A DNA stretch of 64,000 nt, from positions 186,001 through 250,000 of the forward strand of contig JAPMUG010000003.1 of NCBI GenBank assembly GCA_026692725.1, written 5' to 3'. Under the pieces are notes generated by a model. That model saw nothing but the letters and a program-made list of their open reading frames with translations, ran no database searches and was not told the origin of the DNA. Shown here in pieces: positions 9,437 to 18,562 of the stretch. Source of the DNA: Ecytonucleospora hepatopenaei. Taxonomy: Eukaryota > Microsporidia > Enterocytozoonidae. Positions within the stretch are counted from its first letter, which is position 1. Each line of letters begins with the position of its first letter. The translations under genes and the position numbers were made by a program.

Positions 9437-10423
9437 AAAAGTTTTTGGAAATTTAAAATAGCACAGTCTCTGTTTTCTCAAAAGGAAATAGAACTAGAAA
9501 ATACAAAAGAAATTTACAAAGTGCTTGAATTTTTTGTTTTGTTCAATAACTCACGTATTTCCAAAAAAGAAAAGAATCTTTTATTTTTTCCTGGAAAATT
9601 ATCTCAAAAAGGAAAAAATATTGAAGTAGAAAATATATGCGATATTGTGGACATATTGCTATTAATTGGAATGTTTTTTGAAGATGACATAGATGTTGAG
9701 TTCACAGGAATTACAAATGATATCCATTCTGTAGATATTTTTAAAATTACACACTGGAAAATATTTGGTCTACTTAAATACAAAGGATTTCAATTAAATA
9801 TTAAGAAAAGAGGGTTTCCCCCGATAGGAAAGGGAATAGTTCATTTACATATGAAAAATATAAAAAATTCAAATGACATGTTTAAAAAAGCCAGTGACTT
9901 CGAAGGTTACAAAAAAACATATGAAAATTTTGAGTTTGTTCGTAAACAAAAAATAGAAAAAATAAGAGGACTCGTCATATCCAGTCGTACAGGAAGTGAA
10001 TGTACTTTTCAGATGATTAAGGCCATAAAAGAGTGTTTTAAGAAATTTAAAAACACAAAGGTCATGAGCATAATAAACAACAAAAATGACTCAGGCCCAT
10101 CTCCAGGGTTTGAATGTTCAATTACGGCAGAAACAAAAAATGGAATTTTTTATGTCACAAAAAAGGGAGATAGCATAGAAAATGCATCTAACATAGCAAA
10201 AGAGTGCGCAAACGATCTAATGAACCATATAAAGGACGAATATGTATATGACGAAGTGCTTATAAATCGCATTTTATTTTACTTTACACACGGAAGCTCC
10301 GTAGGTAAATTGTTGTGTAAAAAGGTAGATCTAGATTTTATAGAATTTTTAAAGGAAGAAACACATGCACAGATTGATGTAGCATCTTTCAAAAATTATT
10401 TTATAGTGACAGTAGTAAAATAA
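9434..10423 (+). CDS. RCL1: RNA 3'-terminal phosphate cyclase-like protein (RCL1)
   Basis: About 330 residues match the RCL1/RTC fold end to end. FTGITNDIHSVDIFKITHWK corresponds to the family's RGxTND-SxD block, KKRGFPPIGKG to the RRGxPPxGGG motif, and SGPSPGFECSITAET to the SPGFGxSLxAET motif. RCL1 acts in the nucleolus with Bms1 in 18S rRNA processing and is not an active cyclase. An upstream in-frame ATG (9398) exists, but TCCCAAA directly before the ATG at 9434 and the alignment of MKSFWKFKIAQSLF with the family's N-terminus favour this start. Slightly shorter than yeast RCL1. Confidence 0.85.
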   Translation: MKSFWKFKIAQSLFSQKEIELENTKEIYKVLEFFVLFNNSRISKKEKNLLFFPGKLSQKGKNIEVENICDIVDILLLIGMFFEDDIDVEFTGITNDIHSVDIFKITHWKIFGLLKYKGFQLNIKKRGFPPIGKGIVHLHMKNIKNSNDMFKKASDFEGYKKTYENFEFVRKQKIEKIRGLVISSRTGSECTFQMIKAIKECFKKFKNTKVMSIINNKNDSGPSPGFECSITAETKNGIFYVTKKGDSIENASNIAKECANDLMNHIKDEYVYDEVLINRILFYFTHGSSVGKLLCKKVDLDFIEFLKEETHAQIDVASFKNYFIVTVVK

Positions 10424-10528
10424 ATTATAAAAATATTTTGACCCTATAATTTAAATTTTTAAGCTAAGAGTATTGTTTATTTTTAATTTAAAAACAGATT
10501 GTTGTTTATATCAAAATTATTAGCAAAA

Positions 10529-10900
10529 ATGACTGATCAAGAAGAATTTGATAAAGATAAACTTAAATTGCTTGAAAATAATTTAAACAAACAATTTGTT
10601 GAGATAACCAAAAAAGTTGAAAGTGTGCTAAATGGTAACAAAAATATAAAAACAACAGAAGATGATGAACCAGAACTATCTTTAGAACAAATATATAGTG
10701 TTTTAGAGGAAGTATCAGAGATAGTCAATAACCATTTGGATGTTAACCACGTAAACATACAAAAAATAAAAAGTAAAGCAGATGAAAACATAGACTATCT
10801 AAGAATATTAGATGGTAAAATATCTATACCTATGAAAAAAGAAAATAAAAAGGGTAAATTGAGCACATTTAGACCTAAACTAAAAAATTTTATATGCTAA
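10529..10900 (+). CDS. Small acidic helical protein, unknown
   Basis: The protein has 123 residues from the first ATG; the longer frame starts with TTG. It is acidic and helical throughout (DKDKLKLLENNLNKQFVEIT, then LSLEQIYSVLEEVSEIVNNH), with a basic C-terminus (KKENKKGKLSTFRPKLKNF). It has no signal peptide or membrane segment. The pattern suits a small coiled-coil subunit of a complex, but no family is recognised. A CCC occurs about 85 nt upstream. Confidence 0.6.
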   Translation: MTDQEEFDKDKLKLLENNLNKQFVEITKKVESVLNGNKNIKTTEDDEPELSLEQIYSVLEEVSEIVNNHLDVNHVNIQKIKSKADENIDYLRILDGKISIPMKKENKKGKLSTFRPKLKNFIC

Positions 10901-11028
10901 AGATTTTTATATACTAAAGAATTTTTTATGTGAATGTTTTTAATATAAAAGTTTAAATAATTATTTTTAACTTTAAATTATTCTTTTTATAATAAAGTAT
11001 ATCATTAAATATTTAAAAAACACTAAAT

Positions 11029-11535
11029 TTATTTCTGTGTAACTTTTAATGCTGCTGCTTGCTTTTCTAACTCTGCAAGTCTCAATGCTTCCTGCTTCTT
11101 CTTTGCTATATGATCTACCATCGTATTCTTGTTAAGCTTAAACATATTACCCTTAGCCTGCTGCCTGTACATATGGTACTCTTCAGAAGTTAATTCTCCT
11201 TTGTTTTTCATTTCCTTAAGTGTAGCTCTCATGGATCTTATTGTTTTAATCCAAATGTCTTTTTGAGGAAGACGTGCATTCTTTGTTCCTTTTCTTGAAC
11301 CAAGACCCATATGTCTGCCCTTGTTTTTAGCTTCTGCTCTTTTTCTTGCATGTGCTCTTGAATTTACCTTGTCATCTTTTTTAAGGATCAAATCTTCTGC
11401 TATCAAGTCCTTTACCTGCTGAATGCTTACTGCAGACAAAATTTTTTCATGCTCGTTTGGATCAAACCACAATTTGTTGACTCCGCACTTCAAAATCCTG
11501 CTGGCCATTCTTTCTATAGAAGCAAGTTTTCTCAT
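11029..11535 (-). CDS. RPL19: 60S ribosomal protein eL19
   Basis: The protein has 168 residues. The eL19 core is unmistakable: MASRILKCGVNKLWFDPNE, VNSRAHARKRAEAKNKGRH, MGLGSRKGTKNARLP, then the long helical C-terminus. Yeast eL19 has 189 residues, and the shortening is at the C-terminal helix, as is common in microsporidia. The start is supported by ACCCACATG. It diverges from a small basic gene whose ATG is only 36 bp away. Confidence 0.96.
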   Translation of the reverse strand: MRKLASIERMASRILKCGVNKLWFDPNEHEKILSAVSIQQVKDLIAEDLILKKDDKVNSRAHARKRAEAKNKGRHMGLGSRKGTKNARLPQKDIWIKTIRSMRATLKEMKNKGELTSEEYHMYRQQAKGNMFKLNKNTMVDHIAKKKQEALRLAELEKQAAALKVTQK

Positions 11536-11571
11536 GTGGGTAAAAATTTTTTAAAAAAATTAACCGCAGAA

Positions 11572-11787
11572 ATGTCAAGTGCTATTGGTAAGAAAGTTTT
11601 GCGTAAAGGCTGGAAAGGTGGCAGAAAAAAGACAGCAAATAATCTACTATCTCACGAAAGAAAAAAAGAAATAAAAGAAGCAAAGAAGCTTAAAGCAGAA
11701 GAAGATAGAAAGATTATTTTAGAATTGAAAGAACAGAAAAAAGCATATTTTGAAAAACAAAAAGAAAAGTCAAAAAAGAACAAGTAA
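11572..11787 (+). CDS. Small highly basic protein, unknown
   Basis: The protein has 71 residues from the first ATG; the upstream extension of the frame is antisense to eL19. It is Lys-rich throughout: KKVLRKGWKGGRKKTANNLL then a charged helix with many Lys-Glu pairs. This composition is typical of nucleolar or ribosome-associated factors, and its divergent pairing with eL19 fits, but no family is recognised. The stop is TAA at 11785. Confidence 0.6.
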   Translation: MSSAIGKKVLRKGWKGGRKKTANNLLSHERKKEIKEAKKLKAEEDRKIILELKEQKKAYFEKQKEKSKKNK

Positions 11788-11897
11788 AATTTAATATTGT
11801 CATAAGCGGGCTTATGCCATCGGGACAGTGGACTAGATATTTAAAAATTTGAAATGTTTTAACCCTTATCTTTTATTTTATTAAACTTTATTACAAT

Positions 11898-12182
11898 ATG
11901 ACATTTTATACTAATACATTACCAAAAGTATATACTGATTATTTAGACTCACTTGAACAGAAAGAGTCGGTTCGGCAAAATGCACTTCAAGAACTTCCGC
12001 CTACTGTGGAATCAAAGGAGGAACCTGAACGGCGCGAGCCCAATTATAGCACTATGGAGCTATTCACAGTAGGACATTATTTAAATCAGATTCACGAAAG
12101 CTCAAAGGGAAGGGATTGGAGCAAATATAATATTTACATAAAATTTTCATTATATTTAAATATACACAGAATTATTCAGTAA
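11898..12182 (+). CDS. 94-residue protein, duplicated elsewhere in the window
   Basis: It is of unknown family. The N-terminal 36 residues (MTFYTNTLPKVYTDYLDSLE, then QKESVRQNALQELPP) recur as a degenerate copy at 38710. The middle has an acidic Pro/Glu stretch and GHYLNQIHESSKGRDW. The last 18 or so residues (KFSLYLNIHRIIQ) are encoded by the start of a 30-bp tandem repeat, so the original stop may have been lost and the tail may be spurious. An ACCC box lies about 30 nt before the ATG. The upstream 90 bp is also shared with the second copy, showing a segmental duplication. Confidence 0.6.
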   Translation: MTFYTNTLPKVYTDYLDSLEQKESVRQNALQELPPTVESKEEPERREPNYSTMELFTVGHYLNQIHESSKGRDWSKYNIYIKFSLYLNIHRIIQ

Positions 12183-12266
12183 TCTTTTAATATATACAGA
12201 TTTATTCAGTGATCTTTTAATATATACAGATTTATTCAGTAATCTTTTAATATATACAGATTTATC
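12181..12266. repeat. 30-bp tandem repeat, about three copies
   Basis: Three consecutive 30-bp units begin with (A/G)ATCTTTTAATATATACAG. A degenerate unit precedes them and overlaps the end of the 94-residue gene. The first two units are nearly identical, so the expansion is recent. Confidence 0.85.
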
Positions 12267-12344
12267 CATCATTTATAAAAAATATAAAAATAACAAATAA
12301 AATTTTATTGTTTTAAATTTTTGTAAATATTTTTACCCTGTTTT

Positions 12345-13280
12345 ATGGTCCAAGCAGTAAAATACAACAGAGTTTTGAATAAATGCGGGGAATGCGGAGA
12401 AACTAAAAATATTGTTGAAGATTACAGAAACGGATTTAATGTTTGTGGAAGATGCGGGTGCGTATTCAAAGACAAAATCATTGACGAAGGAAGTGAGTGG
12501 AGAAGCTTTGGAGACAGCACCAAACCAGATCCAAACAGAGTTGGAAGCGCATCAAATCCGTTTTTGGACTCGGAACAATTAGACACGGTCATTTCCGTAG
12601 GAACCGGCACAAATTCTTACGCTCTAAATAAAATTCAGATGAAAAATTACATGCGCGGACCAGATAGGGTGCTTAAGAACGGATTTGGGTTGATTACGAC
12701 ATTTTGTGAGTCAGGATTTTTGCCACAGACTGTAATTGATGTTGCTCAATCAATCTTTAAAAAGGTAGAAACATTAAAATTGCTAAAGGGCAAGAATTTA
12801 GAAGGAACACTCGGTGCATGTATTTACATTGCATGTAAAATGGAAGGATGCCCAAGAACATTTAAAGAAATTTCAGTAATAACTTCAGTGCCAAAGAGAG
12901 AAATTGGAAAATGCTACAAACTTATAAGCAAGGAAATTGACACTACGGGAATAGTTGCAATTTCAGACATTGTTGGAAGATTTTGTTCTGACTTGAATTT
13001 AAGCACTAAAATCCAAAACACTGCTAGATTTGTGGCTTCCAAAGTTCAGGAACTTGGCATTTTGGCAGGAAGATCCCCTGATTCAGTGGCTTCTGCTGTT
13101 ATTTACTTTACTCTTTATTTGTATCCGGAGCAAACGTACAACCAAAAAGACGTACAGCACGTTACCAATGTAACCGACGTTACGATAAAAAGCACGTACA
13201 AAGACATTTTACCACATAAAAGACAAATCACACCGGAAGAATTTTCTGATGAAATTGTTTTTTCCCTGCCTAGGGCTTGA
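12345..13280 (+). CDS. SUA7: Transcription initiation factor IIB
   Basis: The protein has 311 residues. The N-terminal zinc ribbon is CGECGETKN with VCGRCGCVF. The B-reader/linker (DEGSEWRSFGD) follows, then two cyclin repeats: first GACIYIACKMEGCPRTFKEI, second SVASAVIYFTLYLYP. TFIIB bridges TBP and RNA polymerase II at the promoter and helps choose the start site. This is slightly shorter than yeast TFIIB (345). The start is supported by ACCCTGTTTTATG. It is complete, without odd features. Confidence 0.96.
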   Translation: MVQAVKYNRVLNKCGECGETKNIVEDYRNGFNVCGRCGCVFKDKIIDEGSEWRSFGDSTKPDPNRVGSASNPFLDSEQLDTVISVGTGTNSYALNKIQMKNYMRGPDRVLKNGFGLITTFCESGFLPQTVIDVAQSIFKKVETLKLLKGKNLEGTLGACIYIACKMEGCPRTFKEISVITSVPKREIGKCYKLISKEIDTTGIVAISDIVGRFCSDLNLSTKIQNTARFVASKVQELGILAGRSPDSVASAVIYFTLYLYPEQTYNQKDVQHVTNVTDVTIKSTYKDILPHKRQITPEEFSDEIVFSLPRA

Positions 13281-13327
13281 TTTTTTTGTAAGATTTTATT
13301 TTGTTAATAAAATGTTAAAATAAAAAT

Positions 13328-13834
13328 TTATTTCTTTTTACCTGCAAATGCCTTGAGTCTTCTTCCATTTGCTCTTGTTCTCTGTCCGTTACATCTCAAA
13401 CCGATTGCAAGTCTACATCCCTTGACTTCCTTAAATTTCTTTGCCTTTTCCATGAGAAATCTCAGTTCACCGTCAATCTTAATACCAACAAGTTGCTCTG
13501 ACTCACCTGTTACAATATCCTTTTGGTGGTTTAGGAAATACTCTGGTATTCCATATGATTTTGGATTTTCAATTATTTTTTGGATTTCATCGATTTCGTT
13601 CAAATTTAACTCTCCTGCAAATTTAGTGTGATCAATTCCTGCCTTTAAAACTATAGCCCTAGCAAAACGCATTCCCACTCCTCTTATCCTTGTCAATGCA
13701 AAAGTGACTTTCTTGGTACCATCAATGTTTGTGTTATACAATCTAATGATGTGCTGCATAGTATCAGCGTCAAACTTCTTTACGCTTTTCTTTACTTCGT
13801 TTTTTGTATTTTCCTGTGTAATTGGTTCTGCCAT
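13328..13834 (-). CDS. RPS18: 40S ribosomal protein uS13 (S18)
   Basis: The protein has 168 residues. Conserved blocks are IIRLYNTNIDGTKKVTFALT, IRGVGMRFARAIVLKAGID, the C-terminal RLAIGLRCNGQRTRANGR and a basic tail. It lies in the head of the small subunit and contacts the P-site tRNA and the large subunit. The first 20 residues are a Lys/Glu/Thr extension beyond the usual eukaryotic start. ACCC occurs 14 nt before the ATG. The gene converges on TFIIB with 47 bp between the stops. Confidence 0.96.
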   Translation of the reverse strand: MAEPITQENTKNEVKKSVKKFDADTMQHIIRLYNTNIDGTKKVTFALTRIRGVGMRFARAIVLKAGIDHTKFAGELNLNEIDEIQKIIENPKSYGIPEYFLNHQKDIVTGESEQLVGIKIDGELRFLMEKAKKFKEVKGCRLAIGLRCNGQRTRANGRRLKAFAGKKK

Positions 13835-14033
13835 TTGAAATGCTGGGTAAAATTTTTTAAAAAATAAAATTGCTGTTAAAATGTTTTTATTTTTATGTGC
13901 TGTTAGATGTGTCTTTAATAAATAATTAGATTAAATTTGATCATAAGCTGTTGTTAAATGACATTATTATAAATATTTTATTATTATAACAAAAATAGGT
14001 AACAAATATTTTTTTCAAAATTTTTACCCAACC

Positions 14034-14312
14034 ATGAAGAAGTTTTTTAAGAAGATAAGAGTACACCATAAAGTTACACCAATTAAAGTTGAAAAAGTTA
14101 TCAAGGAAAAAACATTTGAATTGAGTCCTGCACAAATTGTGGCTAAAAAAGTAACTTCTGAAATTTGTGGTTTACAACCATACGAAAAAAAGGCAGTTGA
14201 ATACATAAAAAGCGATAACATTAAAAAGGCAAGAAAGTTTTTGAAAATAAAATTGGGATCCTTATCAAGAGGAGAAAAGAAACTTGAAACTTTAATTAAG
14301 CTGGCAAGATAA
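14034..14312 (+). CDS. RPL36: 60S ribosomal protein eL36
   Basis: The protein has 92 residues. VAKKVTSEICGLQPYEKKAV matches the eL36 signature (VxxVIREVxGFAPYERRxxE), followed by KSDNIKKARKFLKIKLGSLS. The basic N-terminus is usual for the family. The start is supported by ACCCAACCATG. It is close to the normal family length (about 100). Confidence 0.92.
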   Translation: MKKFFKKIRVHHKVTPIKVEKVIKEKTFELSPAQIVAKKVTSEICGLQPYEKKAVEYIKSDNIKKARKFLKIKLGSLSRGEKKLETLIKLAR

Positions 14313-14346
14313 ATTTATTTTTATTTTTTCTTTTTTCCCTCTTTTT

Positions 14347-14799
14347 ATGTTTTTATGCAAAATCAAAGGATGCAACCAACAAATAGAAGAAGACCTTTTG
14401 GAACATATAGGAAAGCATATTGAAAAAAACAAAAATGTAGAAAAGTGTTTGTGGGAAGGATGCAAATGCACACAAAAGTTTTCTTCCTCATATGCACTGG
14501 CACAGCATATAAAATGTCATTTTCAAACACCAAATTTAGAATGTGCATTTTGTCATGTTTTATTTGCAAAGGAGGACAGTCTTAAAAAACACGAAGAAAA
14601 GCACATGCATGAAAATGAGAAAAAATCAAGACAGGCAGATAGACTGTTTTTTGTTAGTGAAGTAAGGGACGAAGAAACAGAAAATTTACATTTGCTTTTA
14701 GAGGAAAGATTTTATCACGTAAGTTTAAATAGACTGTTAAAAAAGGAGCTTGTAAGAAACAAAGAGAATGATGACAGTTATAATGATTACTTAGGTTAA
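14347..14799 (+). CDS. C2H2 zinc-finger protein
   Basis: The protein has 150 residues with three zinc-finger units in the first 95: CKIKGCNQQIEEDLLEHIGKH, CLWEGCKCTQKF with HIKCH, and CAFCHVLFAKEDSLKKHEEKH. The C-terminal third is acidic and ends in a Leu/Arg-rich stretch. It is probably a nuclear DNA- or RNA-binding protein. The TFIIIA and Zap1 families share this finger type, but no specific ortholog is claimed. TCCC occurs 8 nt before the ATG, and it follows eL36 by 34 bp. Confidence 0.85.
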   Translation: MFLCKIKGCNQQIEEDLLEHIGKHIEKNKNVEKCLWEGCKCTQKFSSSYALAQHIKCHFQTPNLECAFCHVLFAKEDSLKKHEEKHMHENEKKSRQADRLFFVSEVRDEETENLHLLLEERFYHVSLNRLLKKELVRNKENDDSYNDYLG

Positions 14800-15086
14800 A
14801 ACAATTTTAAATTAATGTTATGACTAATGTGCTTTATTTTTAAGAAACTAAAAAATTTTAAATAATAATTTAATTTGTTAATAAAATTTGACCCTTTTAA
14901 TTTTATAATTATATACTTTTGAATATCATAGCTTAATTTATACTTTTAAACTATTATTAGGATATAAAACAAAATATAATTTATATTTTATATTTTTAAG
15001 CTATAAAATAATTTAGTTAATATACAAAAATCAAGTTATATACTAAAGTATATTTTATAATATAATTTATACATTAACAGGAAGAA

Positions 15087-16505
15087 ATGAAAGAAAAAAA
15101 TTACACACGACCTTCTGCACTGAACTTTTTAGGCTTTAATTTTGGATTTGCCATTTCTTTCTTTTTGAGCATTTTTCTGATATTCTTCTTTATGGTCATG
15201 GATTACATAAATGTACACGAAGATGTTTATAATTATTTTTATTGGCTCAATTTTATACCTGCCGGTGGCATTTTTTGCTATACCATCAGATACGTAGATA
15301 TAAATTGCATTTCAAATGTACTGACACAATCTACTTTTGATTATATCATGATAAAGAGTGCATTTAAACTACTTGAAGACTGTAGGTTTTACTTTGTCAC
15401 GTGTCTTTTTGGGGGAATGCTTTTAACCTTGGAGGGGCACAAGGGAAAGAAGAAATTTATTTGGTTTTTGGTGGCTGTTTATTTTTTTCAGCTTTTCTTT
15501 TTGTGTCTGAGTTTTGAGCAGCTTTTGATTGCGCTTTCCATGAGGATGCTCTTTTTTGGCATTTTTCCACTTAAACACAGAGACACGAAACATAATATGA
15601 ACAAGGTATTTTTGGTTTCTTGTTTTTATTTTATAGATTTGATAATGAATTACAGGCTATTTTTAGAGCTGCATTTTTTTAGCGTAGATTACGTGAAATT
15701 AGCCTTTTATTTTTACACTATTTTAATATTGGGTTATATACTTTTTTACAAGAAAATTTCTTATTTTGCATCTGCATATGCCATTGTAAATTTTATAGGT
15801 ATTTTATGCATTGCAATTTACAATTTTTGTAAAAAAACGGTTTTTAATTATTTAGACGCATATTGTCTTAAGATGGCTATTGTTCTCTCGATCGCATTGA
15901 TTGCTCTGTCGCACATTTGTTCACGCTCAAAAATGGTCAAAATATTCCCACCTGAAAAACAAAGTTTGTATGATTTCATGTACTTTTCCCTGGCCAACAT
16001 AATCAGGAAAGAAACATTTGACATGAATGTAATTCAAATAAAACTTGAAAGTATTTTGCCACAAGTTTCAAACAAGGATACAAAAGTTTTTATGCGTATT
16101 CAAGATTTTAAGCTTATTTCTGCAGTGCACATTTTAAATGAGTTGTATAGAAAAACAAATGAACCTTTAGATATAACAAGTACACTTGTAGCAAGCGAAT
16201 TGGATCAAAGTAAGCTAACATTGTATGATGCACTGAATAAAACAAAAAAACATTATGATGAGTTAGATCAAGCAATAGAAGAAGCAATAGAATCTGTTAT
16301 AGACGTAAATAATGATGTTGTTTCAGATATAATCCAAGCCATAGGGTTTAGAAGCATTGGTCTGGGATACATATTTAGTAAAAATACATATTCTAGCGAA
16401 AAAAACATGACAATGGCAAGTAAATTAGAGTATGAAATAAACAACAAAAAAATTGGTAACATTATAACAGTAATAAATCCAAATGTAAATGCAGATGAAG
16501 AATAA
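15087..16505 (+). CDS. Multi-pass membrane protein with cytosolic C-terminal domain, unknown
   Basis: The protein has 472 residues. About eight to nine hydrophobic segments lie between residues 15 and 290, for example FAISFFLSIFLIFFFMVM and MAIVLSIALIALSHIC. They are followed by a soluble helical region of about 180 residues rich in Asp, Glu, Asn and Ser. It has no signal-peptide cleavage pattern. No family is recognised, and the layout could suit a transporter, an ER lipid enzyme or a scramblase. The 287 bp upstream hold no other feature. Confidence 0.75.
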   Translation: MKEKNYTRPSALNFLGFNFGFAISFFLSIFLIFFFMVMDYINVHEDVYNYFYWLNFIPAGGIFCYTIRYVDINCISNVLTQSTFDYIMIKSAFKLLEDCRFYFVTCLFGGMLLTLEGHKGKKKFIWFLVAVYFFQLFFLCLSFEQLLIALSMRMLFFGIFPLKHRDTKHNMNKVFLVSCFYFIDLIMNYRLFLELHFFSVDYVKLAFYFYTILILGYILFYKKISYFASAYAIVNFIGILCIAIYNFCKKTVFNYLDAYCLKMAIVLSIALIALSHICSRSKMVKIFPPEKQSLYDFMYFSLANIIRKETFDMNVIQIKLESILPQVSNKDTKVFMRIQDFKLISAVHILNELYRKTNEPLDITSTLVASELDQSKLTLYDALNKTKKHYDELDQAIEEAIESVIDVNNDVVSDIIQAIGFRSIGLGYIFSKNTYSSEKNMTMASKLEYEINNKKIGNIITVINPNVNADEE

Positions 16506-16585
16506 ATTGATTTTCAAACTTTATTTTAACAGTATTGTACAAATTAAGCATAATTGTATAAATACGATAGACTACAAAAAAACAA

Positions 16586-17104
16586 TTAATAAAATATTTC
16601 TAATACATCCGTAGGTGTTGTTTCCTTGTTTAAAAAAGTATTTTGATATGCATATCTTTTTAGCAATGCATTTTTGCACATTTTCTCCTCATTTTCCACT
16701 ATTTTTCCTGCATTTCTTCTTTTAAATCCAAAACCTTCTAATATACCCATTACTCTTCTGGTACTGCACAAAAAATCATCTGTTATCACCATAATTCTCC
16801 ATGCCCTAAAAACAAGAAGCTTCTTCAATAAGCCACAGAAGAGCAATTTGTCTTGAGAATACTCTGATAAATTGACCTTAATGAAAATATTGTGTTGTTT
16901 GCATATGTTTACTAAACTTTTCTTAATGTTTTTTATACTACTCAATTCTATAAAATCAACATTATATTTTAGAATTTTATTGGTTATTTTATCTGCCTTA
17001 ACACCAACTAAATTGTATTTAGCATGTAAATTATGCTTTAAATCTTTTTCTTCAAAAACATTCATTTCTTTAAATGCAATTAAGTGTTTTTTAGTCTCTA
17101 ACAT
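16586..17104 (-). CDS. RNase P/MRP subunit p30-like (Rpp1)
   Basis: The protein has 172 residues. The pattern fits a shortened p30/Rpp1 barrel: YNLVGVKADKITNKIL then NVDFIELSSIKNIKKSL corresponds to the family's alternating strand and helix. The C-terminal RRVMGILEGFGFKRRNAGKI plus NEEKMCKNALLKRY matches the region where p30 proteins have a Leu-Gly-Leu helix, an Asn-Pro turn and a closing Arg/Lys pair. Rpp1 is a protein subunit of RNase P and RNase MRP, which cut pre-tRNA and pre-rRNA. The family is usually 250-290 residues, so this one is short. The call rests on pattern only. Confidence 0.5.
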   Translation of the reverse strand: MLETKKHLIAFKEMNVFEEKDLKHNLHAKYNLVGVKADKITNKILKYNVDFIELSSIKNIKKSLVNICKQHNIFIKVNLSEYSQDKLLFCGLLKKLLVFRAWRIMVITDDFLCSTRRVMGILEGFGFKRRNAGKIVENEEKMCKNALLKRYAYQNTFLNKETTPTDVLEIFY

Positions 17105-17140
17105 TGTATGGCCTATAAATATAAAATTTTACAAATTTAT

Positions 17141-18562
17141 TTAGCTGAACGAATAATTGATAACCAGTGCATTTTTTACAGAAAACTTAGCCAATTCTGT
17201 TTCAATTTCTTTGATCGTCTTCTCAATTAAGAAATATGCAGCTAGTTGTTCAAGCTGGTGATTAAATTCTGCCTCTGTGAGTTCTTTATCACAATCAGTG
17301 TTCATTTGATCATGCATTTCATTTTTAATGGTGGATGTTTCTGTTTCAATGTTTGTTAAATCAGTCTGTAATGAAGTAAGCTGATTTTCAGCTTGTGTTT
17401 TATTTGCTATTAATACATCCTTTTCTGTTGTTTTTTCATTTAACTCTTCTTCTAATGAATCAATTTGTTCTTCAATGCCTGTCTTTTGTTCGTTTAACTT
17501 TTCAATTTCAGCTTTATTTGCCTCAATATCTGCATCAAGATTTGCTTGTTCAGTATCAATATTATTTTGTAGTGTATCAATTTCTTCTTGTGTCGTAGAT
17601 TCAGCCCCAGCTGGCACCAAATTACCTTCTAGGCTAGCAATTTCATCATCAATTGCGGCATTTTCATCTTCAAGTTTAGTTTTTTCATCTGTTTTAGTTT
17701 GGATTTGCTTGTTTATTTCATCAATTTCTGCCTGTTTGGCATTAATTTGCTCTTGTTTTGGATCCAATTCAGCTGTTTTTGTTGTTATTTGACCTTCTAA
17801 ATTTGTTATTGCAGTGCTTAAGTCATTTATGTGAGTATTAAGACTTTCCTGGGTGTTAAAAGTATTTTCTCCTATTGTTACAGGATAACTTTCAGGTTGT
17901 GTTCCATTAAAAAATTTTTCTGCTTCTGTTTTTTCTGTGTTTTTAGCATCCAATTCAGTATTTAAATCAGCTATATCACCTTGTATTGTTGCCAATTCAT
18001 TATTTAAAGTTTCTAACTCTGTATCTTTTTGAGACAAATCAGTTGTTAATGCTTCTAAATCTGTATCAAGTTGATCTATTGAAGCCAAATTAGTGTTTTT
18101 TAATTCTTCTTTTGCATTTATTTGTTCATGAATATCGTTGTTTTTTAATTTTTGTTCTAAATCTTCTTTATCACTGTCAATATTTTCTTGTCGTTCTGTA
18201 AATTCAGTCTGCTTTTCTGTTTCAGTCGTTATATCTTCCGTAACAGCTTTCAAATTATCATTAGCATCGGCAAGTGCATTTTCAATCGGTGTAATCTCTC
18301 CTTCTTTTGATATAATTTGTTCATCTATTTTTGTTATGTCAGATTCTTTTTCTTCTATTTGTTTTTCAAGATCTTTAATTTGTTGCTCTAAATCTTGTAG
18401 TTGTTTATAATCATCAGTATACATTGTTTTGTTTTCTAAAATTTCTGGTTCAATTTCATTTTTGGTTTCTTCAAGTTTTTTGTTGGCTATTTCCAATTCC
18501 TCTTGTAATTCAGCTTCTGTTTTCCTTGTAGCTAAACTCAATAAAAAGTAATTTAAAATCAT
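17141..18562 (-). CDS. Long acidic coiled-coil protein, possibly secreted
   Basis: The protein has 473 residues. A short hydrophobic N-terminus (MILNYFLLSLA) may be a signal peptide, though it is short. Nearly all of the rest is heptad-patterned coiled coil rich in Glu, Gln, Asp, Thr and Asn, with short breaks (QPESYPVTIGENTFNTQ near residue 225; VPAGAES near residue 315). The thymine-rich third positions match its neighbours. ACCCTAATG supports the start. It sits head-to-tail with another long coiled-coil gene, 675 bp away, on the same strand. It may be a structural spore or cytoskeletal element; the function is unknown. Confidence 0.75.
   Translation of the reverse strand: MILNYFLLSLATRKTEAELQEELEIANKKLEETKNEIEPEILENKTMYTDDYKQLQDLEQQIKDLEKQIEEKESDITKIDEQIISKEGEITPIENALADANDNLKAVTEDITTETEKQTEFTERQENIDSDKEDLEQKLKNNDIHEQINAKEELKNTNLASIDQLDTDLEALTTDLSQKDTELETLNNELATIQGDIADLNTELDAKNTEKTEAEKFFNGTQPESYPVTIGENTFNTQESLNTHINDLSTAITNLEGQITTKTAELDPKQEQINAKQAEIDEINKQIQTKTDEKTKLEDENAAIDDEIASLEGNLVPAGAESTTQEEIDTLQNNIDTEQANLDADIEANKAEIEKLNEQKTGIEEQIDSLEEELNEKTTEKDVLIANKTQAENQLTSLQTDLTNIETETSTIKNEMHDQMNTDCDKELTEAEFNHQLEQLAAYFLIEKTIKEIETELAKFSVKNALVINYSFS

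Noticed and set aside
12181..12266. Possible CRISPR-like direct repeats
   Set aside because: The 30-bp units are head-to-tail without spacers, and the organism is eukaryotic.
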